From the NCBI GenBank assembly GCA_947166105.1, contig CAMVCZ010000013.1, forward strand, positions 1 to 64,000: 64,000 nt of DNA, read 5' to 3'. The notes under the pieces are model-generated. The model saw only the letters and a list, made by a program, of their open reading frames with translations. It was not told the DNA's origin and did no database searches. This DNA comes from an uncultured Bacteroidales bacterium (GTDB taxonomy: Bacteria > Bacteroidota > Bacteroidia > Bacteroidales > F082). Both the position numbers and the translations under genes were made by a program. Positions within the stretch are counted from its first letter, which is position 1; each line of letters starts with the position of its first letter. Of the stretch, positions 1 to 12,645 are shown one piece after another.

Positions 1-2
1 CG

Positions 3-257
3 GGCACGGCGAGCAATGGCATGATTCTCTTGCGCGAGATCGACCCGAAGTTTGAAACGCCTGCCGCCAACAACCTCGTGTTGCAAACTCTTTCGGCCAT
101 CGTTTTGGGCTTCCCCGTGCTGCTTTTGGTGGGTTATGCCCCGCAAAGCCTCTCGGCCACTTGGATCACCTTGGGCATTTTGGTCGTTTTTTGGGCCGCG
201 CTGACGGTTTTCATGCTAAGGACGAAAATTTTCAAAGGAAAGAAGCGGAAGGAATGA
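3..257 (+). CDS. C-terminal part of a sodium:glutamate symporter-like membrane protein (5' end outside window)
   Basis: The reading frame is open from the window edge and ends at a TGA at 255-257. It begins GTASNGMILLREIDP, which resembles the last segments of GltS-type sodium/glutamate symporters; this is recognition by eye from a short fragment. Two hydrophobic stretches follow, the second (ITLGILVVFWAALTVFML) ending in a basic tail (KIFKGKKRKE), as expected for a last membrane helix with a cytoplasmic C-terminus. The stop codon overlaps the ATG of the next small frame. Another secondary transporter family is possible. Confidence 0.55.
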   Translation, partial: GTASNGMILLREIDPKFETPAANNLVLQTLSAIVLGFPVLLLVGYAPQSLSATWITLGILVVFWAALTVFMLRTKIFKGKKRKE

Positions 258-397
258 CGCTTTTTTTAAACGGAAAACAAATGTTCCGAAATGCTTATGT
301 CATAGCCTTGGTTTTGCTGGCCCTTGCCGCCTGCTACAGCCCGCAACGCGAGGCGCATGGTACGCCAAGCCAAGTGGACGGAAAGTTTGTCACATAG
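254..397 (+). CDS. Small lipoprotein-like frame, possibly a gene remnant
   Basis: A 47-residue frame starts on an ATGA overlap with the transporter stop. A second in-frame ATG at 281 would begin a lipoprotein-like signal (VIALVLLALAAC, then YSPQ), so a lipobox-type Cys is visible. After the Cys only about 20 residues remain before the stop, so this looks like the head of a longer lipoprotein cut off by a frameshift or deletion. No function can be assigned. It may not be expressed as a stable protein. Confidence 0.3.
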   Translation: MTLFLNGKQMFRNAYVIALVLLALAACYSPQREAHGTPSQVDGKFVT

Positions 398-517
398 AAC
401 AGAAATGCATACCTTTGCGCCGAGTTGAAAGGGCTGCCCAAACGGGACTTCGGCATCCTCACAACTCGAAAATATGTAAATCAAGTATATTAGAAGTCCC
501 CATAAAACCAGAAAACA

Positions 518-1717
518 ATGAAAAAGTTATTTCTATTACTGGTTCTAATCAGTACATTCAAGGTGGGTGATGCTCAAAGCATACCTTATAAAGCCGTTAT
601 CAAAACCATGAAAGATTTCATGATTGCTTCCAAAAAAATGATGGATAATCATACAGACGGTATTGTCGCAAAGAATGTAAAGGTCTATTACGGTAAGGAT
701 GTTTCCGAAATCGAATACTATACTTTTGTGTATGATTTTTCAACAAAAAACCCCTACTATTGTGTGTTAGATACTTCTCTTTTGGACTTCTGTAAAATCG
801 ACAAGAGAAACTTGTACGAGGTGAATATCGGAACAAGAGAGATTACACATTACAAAAGTTCAGATTTGAGATATTTTAAGTCAATGAAAGGATCTGTGGA
901 AGCACAACACAAAATCATTGAATACTACATTTATGGCAATGATAATATTAAGCCACAGGTGAATTACGCCCTATACAAGAAAACCGATACCATCATCAGG
1001 ACAAAACCTTGCCTGGTTTTTTATGCCTCCAACTTCAATAAGGAATACAGAAAGGATGCCATATACTACATTGACAAATCCAACTACGAACTCGACAGCG
1101 TTATTTGGGTAGGCACAAGAAAAGACGGAAAAAGATATGTATCGAAAAAGGAAATCGTTACCAATGTCGAAAACTTCAACATGAATGAAATTTGCGATTT
1201 GTTCAACTTCGACCATCCACAATACGCAGAGTTTTCAAGACATAACGGCAAAAACGAGCCTTATAGTTTCTCCTATTCAGAGAATGAGGATCTTTCAATT
1301 CCAAAAGTAACCAGTTTTGAATTACAAGACTTGAACAACAACAAAACTTCAATACAAAATGAAAAAGGCTGGGTCTTATTGGATATATGGGAATTCGGCT
1401 GTAAAGGATGCTATGCCGGTTTCAAACGCATGGGGCAGCAAATTGATTCCATTGGGCAAACAGTCCTCGAAAAAAACGGCGTAAAAGTCATTTGCGTCAA
1501 TCCAAAGAGTGACAACATGGAACTTATCGCAAAAGTAGCGGAAAAATACAATGTTCATAACTTGCTTTACGCAGGAAAAGGCTTGACAGCCTTAATAGCA
1601 ATACCATCATACCCCACTTATTACCTGCTTTCACCTCAAAACGAAGTAGTGAAAAAAGGAACTCATTTCACAGATGATGAAATACTGGATGCAATTAAAC
1701 AATATAACCTAAAATGA
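518..1717 (+). CDS. Exported thioredoxin-fold (TlpA/redoxin-like) protein
   Basis: The 399-residue product starts with a signal peptide (LFLLLVLISTFKVGDAQS). The first 260 residues match nothing I recognise; residues about 280-399 look like a TlpA/thioredoxin fold. The active-site segment reads WEFGCKGC, with cysteines at residues 295 and 298, so a CxxC redox pair is present, and a cis-proline-type loop (IPSYPTYYLL) follows. The family usually reduces or isomerises disulfides in the periplasm, often facing the outer membrane in Bacteroidota. The gene stands alone, with spacer repeats downstream. The substrate is unknown. Confidence 0.75.
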   Translation: MKKLFLLLVLISTFKVGDAQSIPYKAVIKTMKDFMIASKKMMDNHTDGIVAKNVKVYYGKDVSEIEYYTFVYDFSTKNPYYCVLDTSLLDFCKIDKRNLYEVNIGTREITHYKSSDLRYFKSMKGSVEAQHKIIEYYIYGNDNIKPQVNYALYKKTDTIIRTKPCLVFYASNFNKEYRKDAIYYIDKSNYELDSVIWVGTRKDGKRYVSKKEIVTNVENFNMNEICDLFNFDHPQYAEFSRHNGKNEPYSFSYSENEDLSIPKVTSFELQDLNNNKTSIQNEKGWVLLDIWEFGCKGCYAGFKRMGQQIDSIGQTVLEKNGVKVICVNPKSDNMELIAKVAEKYNVHNLLYAGKGLTALIAIPSYPTYYLLSPQNEVVKKGTHFTDDEILDAIKQYNLK

Positions 1718-1735
1718 AAAGAAAAACTCTATTGT

Positions 1736-1775
1736 CCCCGTTCTTCCGAGTTTGCAATGCGAGATGAACCATGAG
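1736..1775. repeat. Dispersed spacer repeat, copy 1 (CCGTTCTTCCG...TTTGCAATGCG type)
   Basis: The motif CCGTTCTTCCG, then TTTGCAATGCG, recurs at about 55969-55993 in a more symmetrical, hairpin-forming version. It lies just after the stop of the thioredoxin-fold gene. No coding frame covers it. Confidence 0.5.
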
Positions 1776-1812
1776 CATAGAACAAACATGTTCTATCTAC
1801 GTAACTTTGGTA

Positions 1813-1877
1813 GGCGTGGCAGGGAACCCCGTTAGGGGTGAAAGGATATTAGGCAGGCGGTGTCAACCCCTGCCGGC
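1813..1877. repeat. Dispersed spacer repeat, copy 1 (TAGGCAGGCGGTGT type)
   Basis: This stretch is clearly similar to 57817-57876: both start GGCGT, hold a CCCGT(T)AGGG hairpin, then TGAAAG and the shared string TAGGCAGGCGGTGT, followed by an AACCC(C/T)TGC end. Both copies lie between genes. Confidence 0.55.
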
Positions 1878-1883
1878 AAAACA

Positions 1884-1913
1884 TTGCATTGTCGGTGAAA
1901 ATGATTATTTTTG
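1884..1913 (+). promoter_or_regulatory. Bacteroidota-type promoter with no gene behind it
   Basis: TTG at 1884-1886, a 19-bp spacer, then TATTTTTG at 1906-1913, matching the -33 TTG / -7 TAnnTTTG form used by the Bacteroidota primary sigma factor. No open frame on this strand follows; a terminator starts about 45 bp later. Confidence 0.45.
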
Positions 1914-1919
1914 CAGCGT

Positions 1920-1985
1920 AATACGATCATCATGGCGATAAAATGCCGAAACCAAAAAAAGCCCCGATTGCTCGGGGCTTTTCTT
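1920..1985 (+). ncRNA. Possible small RNA of about 65 nt (promoter-terminator pair)
   Basis: A good promoter ends at 1913 and a strong terminator hairpin with a T-rich tail spans 1959-1985, with no coding frame between them. A transcript starting near 1920 would be about 65 nt. The hairpin also serves the opposite strand, as rplS ends at 2010, so it may exist only for rplS. Confidence 0.3.
1953..1985. terminator. Bidirectional rho-independent terminator
   Basis: Perfect 9-bp stem AAGCCCCGA (1959-1967) / TCGGGGCTT (1972-1980) with a TTGC loop. An A-run precedes it and a T-rich run follows, so it can end transcription both ways. It lies downstream of rplS on the minus strand. Confidence 0.8.
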
Positions 1986-2009
1986 TCGTTGTTGGGATGA
2001 AGGAATCAA

Positions 2010-2363
2010 TCACTTCTTGAGTTCCTTGATCTTGGCCTTCTTGCCGCGCAGTCCGCGCAGGTAGTAGATGCGCGATTGGCGAACCTTGCCCTGCTTGTTG
2101 AGTTCGATGTTCTCAATCATGGGGGAGGCAATCGGGAAACATCTTTCCACACCGATGTTGTTGGAAATCTTGCGGATGGTGAAAGTGCCGGTCTTGCCGT
2201 GGCCGCTGCGCTTCAGGACGATGCCCTGGAACTTTTGCAGACGCTCTTTTTGTCCTTCGATAATCTTGTAGGTCACCGTGATGGTGTCACCTGTCTTGAA
2301 CTTCGGAAAATCTTTTACAACAATTTGATCTTCAACGAATTGAATTAATGCTTGTTTGCTCAT
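2010..2363 (-). CDS. rplS: 50S ribosomal protein L19
   Basis: The 117-residue product matches bacterial L19: basic, with FKTGDTITVTYKIIEG near the start and the C-terminal segment GKVRQSRIYYLRGLRGKKAK. The ATG at 2363 is chosen because upstream in-frame codons are an AT-rich leader with only a TTG; from this ATG the length fits the family. A -7 box (TATCTTTG read on the minus strand, 2404-2411) lies 41 bp upstream. It follows trmD on the same strand, the usual trmD-rplS pairing. L19 sits at the 30S-50S interface. Confidence 0.95.
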   Translation of the reverse strand: MSKQALIQFVEDQIVVKDFPKFKTGDTITVTYKIIEGQKERLQKFQGIVLKRSGHGKTGTFTIRKISNNIGVERCFPIASPMIENIELNKQGKVRQSRIYYLRGLRGKKAKIKELKK

Positions 2364-2434
2364 TTTTATATATTTTTGTATATTTTTCTCCAAAAAGTGG
2401 GTGCAAAGATACGAATAATTTCAATATGTGACAC

Positions 2435-3130
2435 TTATAATGTGCTTTTTTTGAAAATTTCGTACATTTCGGGGCGGCGTTCCTTTGTGCGCTGGATGGC
2501 TTGCTCCAATTTCCATTCGTTGATTTTGAGGTCGTTGCCCGAAAGGAGTATTTCGGGAACCTCCCAACCCTTATAATTGCGGGGGCGGGTGTAGACGGGC
2601 GGCGACACCAACCCGTCTTGGAACGAGTCGGAGAGGGCAGAGGTTTCGTCGCCCAAACTGCCTGGAATGAGGCGCACGAGGCTGTCGACCAACACGGCGG
2701 CACCTAATTCTCCGCCTGAAAGCACATAGTTTCCGATACTTATCTCCTTGGTAATCAAGTGTTCGCGAATGCGCTCGTCGATGCCTTTGTAATGGCCGCA
2801 AAGGATGATGAGGTTCTGTTTCATCGAGAGTTGGTTGCACAAAGGCTGGTCCAAAAGTTGCCCGTCGGGACTCATGTAGATGACCTCGTCATAGTTGCGC
2901 TGGCTTTTCAGGTGGCTGATGCAGTTGTCGACAGGCTCAATCATCATCACCATGCCCGCGCCGGCGGCAAACGAGTAGTCGTCCACCTTGTGGTGCTTGT
3001 CGGTGGTGTAGTCGCGGAGGTTGTGTAGCCCAATCTCCACAATGCCCTTGTTTACAGCGCGTTTGATGATGCTTTCTGTGAAGGGTCCCTCAAACATTTC
3101 GGGGAAAATGGCGATGATGTCGATACGCAT
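2435..3130 (-). CDS. trmD: tRNA (guanine-37-N1)-methyltransferase TrmD
   Basis: At 231 residues it has normal TrmD length. It begins [13 protein letters not shown] and carries the trefoil-knot SAM-binding signatures [13 protein letters not shown] and [20 protein letters not shown]. TrmD methylates G37 next to the anticodon to prevent +1 frameshifting. It lies 71 bp upstream of rplS on the same strand; the two probably share a transcript, although rplS also has its own -7 box. A CAAAAGTA (-7 box read in reverse) at 3153-3160 is the likely start signal. Confidence 0.95.
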   Translation of the reverse strand: MRIDIIAIFPEMFEGPFTESIIKRAVNKGIVEIGLHNLRDYTTDKHHKVDDYSFAAGAGMVMMIEPVDNCISHLKSQRNYDEVIYMSPDGQLLDQPLCNQLSMKQNLIILCGHYKGIDERIREHLITKEISIGNYVLSGGELGAAVLVDSLVRLIPGSLGDETSALSDSFQDGLVSPPVYTRPRNYKGWEVPEILLSGNDLKINEWKLEQAIQRTKERRPEMYEIFKKSTL

Positions 3131-3253
3131 GATCTGTGTTTTGAATTTTTCGCAAAAGTAGGGATTTTGCTTGAAATTGGTAGGTATATGGCGAAAATAT
3201 GTTATTTTTGCGCGATTTTTGTCACCTATGGAATAAATTCAAATTTCAATACT

Positions 3254-4900
3254 ATGAGAAAAGTATCGTTTTTACTTTTGTTTTTCGTGGTCACTATGTT
3301 TGCCCAAGCGCAAGTTGCGACCAACATTTATTGGGTGCAGTTTACCGACAAGGCCAACTCACCTTATTCTATTGACAATCCCGAGGCTTATCTGAGTGCA
3401 AGGGCTTTGCAACGTCGTGCCAATCAGGGCATTGGCATCGATGAGTACGACATTCCCGTCAATCCGCAGTATCTTCAGGCTGTGGCCGATTGCGGGGCGC
3501 AATTGCTCAATCCTTCGAAATGGCTGAACGGCGTTTCGGTGCGTACAACCGACCCTGCCGTGATTGAGGCCATCAATGCGCTTGAGTTTGTGTCGGTGGT
3601 GCGCAATTGCCCCAACGACCCGAAGGCGCAAGAAATCAAGGAACGCTGGTTGGCCGACGAAATGAAGCCTGTCGAGGGCAAGCGCGGTTTCCGTGGCTAC
3701 TATGGCGGTGCCGAAACCCAAGTGAAGCAACTGAAAGTTGACCAACTGCACGACCAGGGCTTTGATGGCACTGGAATCATCATTGCAGTGCTCGATGGCG
3801 GCTTTGTCGGGACGGAAGAGCAATCCTGTTTCGACAACATGCGCGAGGAGGGCCGTTTGCTCGGTGTGCGCGATTTCGTTTATGGCTCCACCTCTGTTTA
3901 TACGCAAAGCACGCACGGCACCTCATGCCTGAGCACGATGGCCGCCTACGACCCCAACAACATGGTTGGGACGGCGCCGAAGGCTTCCTATTATTTGATT
4001 CATACTGAGGATGGCGAAGGCGAGAACATCATCGAGGAATACAACTGGGTTTCGGGTGCGGAGTATGCCGACAGCCTTGGCGTGGATGTGTGTTCCACTT
4101 CGTTGGGTTACATCGGTTTCGACATGACCCAATGGGATCATCCCTTTGAGCATTTCGATGGTAAAACCGCTCCGATGACGATTGGTGCCGAGATTGCGGC
4201 TTCTCGTGGCATGATTTGCGTCAATGCTGCCGGAAACGAAGGTGGCGGCACCTGCACGTTAGGTATTCCTGCCGATGCCGAGCACATCCTGACCATAGGC
4301 GCAGCCAACGGTAACGGTGTGCGTGCCGATTTCAGTTCGGTTGGTCCTACTTACGACGGTCGTATCAAGCCTGATGTGATGGCGATGGGCGAAGGCACCT
4401 ACGTGGCTTCGGGCTATGGCAGCTGGTGGCCTTACTACAATGGCAACGGCACTTCTTTTGCTACGCCAGTGTTGGCTGGTGCTGTGGCTTGCTTGCGTCA
4501 GGCTCGTCCTTACTCCTCGGTTCAAGAGATTTGCGATGTCATTCGTCAGTGCGGCGACCGTGCCGATAATCCCGACAGTTACAATGGCTATGGTATCCCC
4601 GACTTCAGTCAGGCATTGGAGTTGCTGCACGTTGACGAGAATCCGATGCAAGCCAAGGAAATCATCAATGTGTATCCCAATCCTACTCAAGGTGAGGTGC
4701 ATGTGTCGTTGATAGAAGGTGCGCGAGCTATGGTTATGGTGTATGATTTCATGGGTCGCAGCCTATATACTTACGACTTCAACGGCTTGAACCACACATC
4801 GTTGGAACAATACCTGAACACTTTAAATTCGGGTGTGTATTTCATCAATGCCGTTTCGGAAACGGGAAATCAAACGTTGAAACTTGTGATAGCGAAGTAA
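3254..4900 (+). CDS. Secreted subtilisin-like (S8) serine protease with T9SS sorting domain
   Basis: From the ATG at 3254 the product is 548 residues and opens with a signal peptide (VSFLLLFFVVTMFAQAQ); longer starts would put a non-signal leader ahead of it. The catalytic triad of the S8 family is visible: Asp181 (AVLDGGF), His221 (THGTSCL) and Ser401 (NGTSFATPV), with the oxyanion Asn in AAGNEG. The last 80 residues, starting at NVYPNPTQGEV and ending LKLVIAK, form a type A T9SS sorting domain. The mature enzyme is therefore likely released or anchored on the cell surface. A TATTTTTG box lies at 3203-3210. Substrate unknown. Confidence 0.9.
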   Translation: MRKVSFLLLFFVVTMFAQAQVATNIYWVQFTDKANSPYSIDNPEAYLSARALQRRANQGIGIDEYDIPVNPQYLQAVADCGAQLLNPSKWLNGVSVRTTDPAVIEAINALEFVSVVRNCPNDPKAQEIKERWLADEMKPVEGKRGFRGYYGGAETQVKQLKVDQLHDQGFDGTGIIIAVLDGGFVGTEEQSCFDNMREEGRLLGVRDFVYGSTSVYTQSTHGTSCLSTMAAYDPNNMVGTAPKASYYLIHTEDGEGENIIEEYNWVSGAEYADSLGVDVCSTSLGYIGFDMTQWDHPFEHFDGKTAPMTIGAEIAASRGMICVNAAGNEGGGTCTLGIPADAEHILTIGAANGNGVRADFSSVGPTYDGRIKPDVMAMGEGTYVASGYGSWWPYYNGNGTSFATPVLAGAVACLRQARPYSSVQEICDVIRQCGDRADNPDSYNGYGIPDFSQALELLHVDENPMQAKEIINVYPNPTQGEVHVSLIEGARAMVMVYDFMGRSLYTYDFNGLNHTSLEQYLNTLNSGVYFINAVSETGNQTLKLVIAK

Positions 4901-5020
4901 GAAAATATTATTTGAAGGTTAGTGTTTTTTTGTCGAAAAAAGGTGGGGTCAACCCGCCTTTTTTCCTATTTTTGTGGTCGCAACAATTCAACAACCAACA
5001 ATTCAACGATTCAACAAAAA

Positions 5021-9455
<4,435 letters not shown>

Positions 9456-9534
9456 AAAAAGGCTCAATCAAAAATTAAAGTGCTGTCTTTGGTGGTTTTT
9501 TGGAAAAAACTACCAATAATAAACATACAATTTG

Positions 9535-9542
9535 TATTTTTG
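9535..9542 (+). promoter_or_regulatory. -7 promoter element for the structured RNA
   Basis: TATTTTTG followed by CAGCG; no clear TTG at the usual distance upstream. It lies about 30 bp before the outermost RNA stem and is the only plausible start signal in this gap. Confidence 0.45.
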
Positions 9543-9572
9543 CAGCGCATCACTTTCTGACTTTTGAAGAAG

Positions 9573-9844
9573 AGCGTGGATGCAACGTATTATCGATAAA
9601 GCGTAACTTGCGCTTTGGTGTTGACGACCTGAAACTTCGCAACTTTCAATCCAGTCAATAGTCAAAGTAACGAGATACGTCTTGGTATGTCTTTGATACG
9701 GTTTCAGTATTCCAACAATGCTTTGGAAGGCTTGAAAACGTGACATATCTGGCGTGGGTTTTTCGTTGCTCGTCTTGACTGGATGGGCATGCGAAGGCCT
9801 CAGGTTGTCAGACGAGTGACAGGTCAAGACTCCCACGCTTTTTT
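9573..9844 (+). ncRNA. Long structured non-coding RNA, family not recognised
   Basis: Four helices nest strictly: 9573-9579 with 9833-9839 (AGCGTGG/CCACGCT), 9623-9632 with 9800-9809 (GACGACCTGA/TCAGGTTGTC), 9635-9641 with 9790-9796 (CTTCGCA/TGCGAAG), and a perfect 10-bp helix 9649-9658 with 9775-9784 (ATCCAGTCAA/TTGACTGGAT). Local hairpins add to this: 9598-9603 with 9611-9616, 9662-9667 with 9691-9696, and 9710-9714 with 9724-9728. Six Ts at 9839-9844 follow the closing stem, as in a terminator. No coding frame of note runs through on this strand. The rod-like outer architecture recalls 6S RNA, but I cannot confirm a family; it could also be a leader of the downstream HTH gene at 9896. Confidence 0.6.
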
Positions 9845-9895
9845 GTATTATGCACATTGACAGGGAGTTTTCAAGTGCAAAGCGGATGGAAACCA

Positions 9896-10120
9896 ATGTC
9901 TGTTCATATCGGAAAAGCTATCAAGAAAAAGATGAAGGAGCGCGGCCTGACCGTAATCGGTCTGTCTCGTGAGTTGGGCTGCCATCGCACCAACATATAC
10001 CGTATTTTTGATTCACCTACCGTGGATACAGGTGTTTTACATAGGCTTTCTTCCATATTGCACTATGATTTTTTTAAGATTTATTCCAAAGATTTGGAAT
10101 CAAGGATTGACGAAAAATGA
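9896..10120 (+). CDS. Small helix-turn-helix DNA-binding protein
   Basis: The 74-residue product (start MSVHIGKAIKKKM, ATG at 9896) has a XRE/Cro-like helix-turn-helix: residues about 5-55 with KERGLTVIGLSRELGCHRTN and IYRIFDSPTVDTGVLHRLS. It is basic and has no other domain. It follows the structured RNA and precedes a perfect palindrome at 10136-10171, which is a natural candidate for its operator. It may control itself and the ten-gene kinase/FHA operon that starts at 10257. The link to that operon is inferred from position only. Confidence 0.7.
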   Translation: MSVHIGKAIKKKMKERGLTVIGLSRELGCHRTNIYRIFDSPTVDTGVLHRLSSILHYDFFKIYSKDLESRIDEK

Positions 10121-10135
10121 ATTATTGCGACAATG

Positions 10136-10171
10136 TGTAGCGGAATTGTGACATGTCACAATTCCGCTACA
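10136..10171. promoter_or_regulatory. Perfect 36-bp palindrome, candidate operator or terminator
   Basis: Two 18-base arms (TGTAGCGGAATTGTGACA and its exact complement) meet with no spacer. It lies 15 bp after the HTH gene stop and about 85 bp before the first gene of the kinase/FHA operon. With no loop bases and no T-run it is a poor rho-independent terminator, which favours a protein-binding role. Confidence 0.6.
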
Positions 10172-10256
10172 TACTTATGAGTTTTGTTATGGAAAATTGT
10201 TTTTTCTTTGCAAAAAAATACAAAATACACGAAATTCTAATTGTAATTCATACATT

Positions 10257-11003
10257 ATGTCACAAAACAAAACGAGATTTCCTGGAATGGAAAACGCAGG
10301 TGGTAATCCTTACAATAGAGATGCATACACTAGTAGCGACAATAATTTTAGGCAACCTCCCACGAGACGGAACAATGAAAAGGCGACACGGTTTCCAGGT
10401 ATGGAGGCCATTTCCGAAGAACACCAACAGCAGCAAGCCAACGACCAACATGATCCAATAGTCGGATTCTTGTTCTCGGTGTCGAGAACACCGTTTGGGG
10501 AATATTGGCCTCTTTATCTTGGTCCTAACAAGATAGGTCGAGCCGTTCATAATTCAGTGAGTTTGCCAGAAGGATCGGTTTCGGGCGAACATGCAAACCT
10601 CGTTATTGAGCAATATACCAATCCCAATGTGACCATTGCTGTTTTGGAGAACAAAGGTTCCAAAAACGGCACATTCGTAAATGGAAAACCTGTTTTCTAT
10701 GGTAGGACAGAAGAATGTAAGAACGGAGATATTCTCCGCTTTGGTAGCAGTTATGAATGTTTGCTCACTTTGATTGATGTCAGAGAATTGGGCTTGAAAA
10801 AAGCAGATGGTTTCATTTCGGTTGATATTGAGGAAGAACAGGATTCCAACGACTGGGACGATTGGAGTGCTGATGATCCTTACAAACGTCGTGATAATGA
10901 GCAGGACATGCCTTTCTTCAATCAAGGGACACAAAAAGGCACAACTCCAATGAGTGGCTCTACTCCTTATGGTGGAGGAAAACATAAAACCGAACTCATG
11001 TAA
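10257..11003 (+). CDS. FHA-domain phosphothreonine-binding protein (cytoplasmic)
   Basis: The 248-residue product has a disordered N-terminus with a duplicated motif (TRFPGME at residues about 5-11 and 44-50) and one FHA domain at about 75-180. FHA hallmarks are present: KIGRAVHNSVSL, SVSGEHANL and KGSKNGTFVNG (Arg, Ser-x-x-His and Asn-Gly positions). The tail is acidic, then Gly/Ser/Thr-rich, ending KTELM. FHA domains bind phosphothreonine peptides, so it likely reads kinase output. It is the first gene of a co-directional run, 12 bp before the first kinase. The ATG at 10257 is preferred over 10197, which lies in the promoter-like TTTCTTTG region. Confidence 0.88.
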   Translation: MSQNKTRFPGMENAGGNPYNRDAYTSSDNNFRQPPTRRNNEKATRFPGMEAISEEHQQQQANDQHDPIVGFLFSVSRTPFGEYWPLYLGPNKIGRAVHNSVSLPEGSVSGEHANLVIEQYTNPNVTIAVLENKGSKNGTFVNGKPVFYGRTEECKNGDILRFGSSYECLLTLIDVRELGLKKADGFISVDIEEEQDSNDWDDWSADDPYKRRDNEQDMPFFNQGTQKGTTPMSGSTPYGGGKHKTELM

Positions 11004-11015
11004 TATTGTATAGTT

Positions 11016-12626
11016 ATGTCAGTAATCAGATTACAGAACAGTAGTGGTGATAATATCTATTATGAATTTGACCCTGCACAAAAGCCGTTGGGTGAGGGTG
11101 GTATGGGACGGGTATTTCGTGGAATTCAGATAGATGATAGCAATGGCTCCAACAGGAAACGCGATGTGGCCATCAAACTGCTGTTCGATGACCTTCCTGA
11201 ACATGCCATTAAAAGGGCGCGACGTGAAGCCTCTGTCCGCATCAAAAATGACAATCTCGTCGAGATGATAGATTTCGTGGAAAACTGTGACGAAATTACA
11301 CATTCGATACATTATCATGTAGTCAGCGAGTTTCTCAATGGGGTGAATCTTGACGAAATGCTTGAAGGAAAGATAACAAATCACGATGGAAGCCGAAATC
11401 CTACAGCAGAAAGACTTCTCAATGCATATAATAATCGCAGAAAGGCTTTTGCTGGAGAGGTGTTCAGAAGTATTTTGTCTGGCATTATGGCACTGCACGA
11501 TGCGGGTTACATTCACCGCGACATTGACCCTTCAAACATCATGGTGACAACTGAAGGTCAAATCAAGTTAGTCGATTTCGGCATTGCAAAAAAAGTGAAC
11601 GAGTTAGGCACCAATGACAAGCAACTGACTTCAGCAGGACTGTTCGTGGGGAAGACACATTATGCCGCTCCTGAACTGTTGCTTGGTGACCTTCAACATC
11701 AAAACCGAACAACAGATGTCTATTCTCTTGGTATTACATTGTTCCAGTTGATCACTGGTCATTTGCCTTTTGAAGGAACGTTTCAGGAAGTGTATGAGAA
11801 GCAATTGCACGAGAAACTTCCTTTAAAAGAAGTAGAAGATAAAACGGTGCGTAAAATTATTGAGAAAGCTACTGAAAAAGACCAAAAAAAGCGTTATCAG
11901 AGTGCTTCCGAGTTTCGAGTTGACATAGACAACTGGATGGCGTTGCATACTGAGAGCAATGATACAAAACGAGTTACGTTGGATTTAAGTATTCCAAGGC
12001 CCAATTCAGATTTCAAAAAGATTGCACTTATTGCTGCGAGTGTTATGATTTTTGCTGTGGCTTCTTTTTTTATTGTTAAGACAATTATTAGCAATGGCAA
12101 TAGTGATGATTATGTGGGTTCTCAAGGCGCTCCAAATACTTTATTTAATTCGCCCACACCGAAAGAATTGAGTGTCAATCAGATTAGAGATCTTCTCATG
12201 GAAGGAGACTCGAAGAAAATTGAAACGCTTAGGAATATGTCCCTTCAGGGCGATTATAAAGCTTCTTTCCTATTGAGCCGAGTTTATTTCAATCCTGAAG
12301 ATGTGGTAAAAGAAGGTGCTGGATTTTACAATGAGGATTGGACAACTATTCGAAACAAGTGCGGTATTGAGCCTGACAACGCTAAAGCGCATCACTATTT
12401 GATGAGTGCATATCAGACCGATGAAGGGAAAAAAGACCCAGTATTGCTTTACGAATTAGGCTGCGACTTTATGTATGAAGGCAGAGGTGCGACTAAAGAT
12501 TGGGGAAAGGCTCGTACTTGTTTTGAAGCGGTAGACAAATTGGTGAACTCAGATTCGCTCTACAAAGAAGCCGTTGCAAACAGACTGAGGAGAATTGGGA
12601 AAACCCTTGCAAAACCAATCGAATAA
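11016..12626 (+). CDS. Membrane Ser/Thr protein kinase with atypical catalytic loop and Sel1-like C-terminus
   Basis: The 536-residue product has a Hanks-type kinase domain (about 20-310): GEGGMGRVFRG loop, VAIK lysine, DFGIAKK and YAAPELLLG. The catalytic loop reads HRDIDPSN (His167-Asn174), so the usual Lys two residues after HRD is Asp171. A transmembrane helix follows (about 333-355, IALIAASVMIFAVASFFIV), and the C-terminal part resembles Sel1/TPR-type repeats (AKAHHYLMSAYQTDEGKKD, LGCDFMYEGRG). Kinase inside, repeats outside is the likely topology. It lies 12 bp after the FHA gene and 19 bp before the second kinase. Confidence 0.9.
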   Translation: MSVIRLQNSSGDNIYYEFDPAQKPLGEGGMGRVFRGIQIDDSNGSNRKRDVAIKLLFDDLPEHAIKRARREASVRIKNDNLVEMIDFVENCDEITHSIHYHVVSEFLNGVNLDEMLEGKITNHDGSRNPTAERLLNAYNNRRKAFAGEVFRSILSGIMALHDAGYIHRDIDPSNIMVTTEGQIKLVDFGIAKKVNELGTNDKQLTSAGLFVGKTHYAAPELLLGDLQHQNRTTDVYSLGITLFQLITGHLPFEGTFQEVYEKQLHEKLPLKEVEDKTVRKIIEKATEKDQKKRYQSASEFRVDIDNWMALHTESNDTKRVTLDLSIPRPNSDFKKIALIAASVMIFAVASFFIVKTIISNGNSDDYVGSQGAPNTLFNSPTPKELSVNQIRDLLMEGDSKKIETLRNMSLQGDYKASFLLSRVYFNPEDVVKEGAGFYNEDWTTIRNKCGIEPDNAKAHHYLMSAYQTDEGKKDPVLLYELGCDFMYEGRGATKDWGKARTCFEAVDKLVNSDSLYKEAVANRLRRIGKTLAKPIE

Positions 12627-12645
12627 AGATTTAATCCGAATAATC

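Noticed and set aside
9510-9896. Minus-strand frame of 128 codons across the structured RNA
   Set aside because: No domain or start signal, while base-paired helices explain the sequence better.
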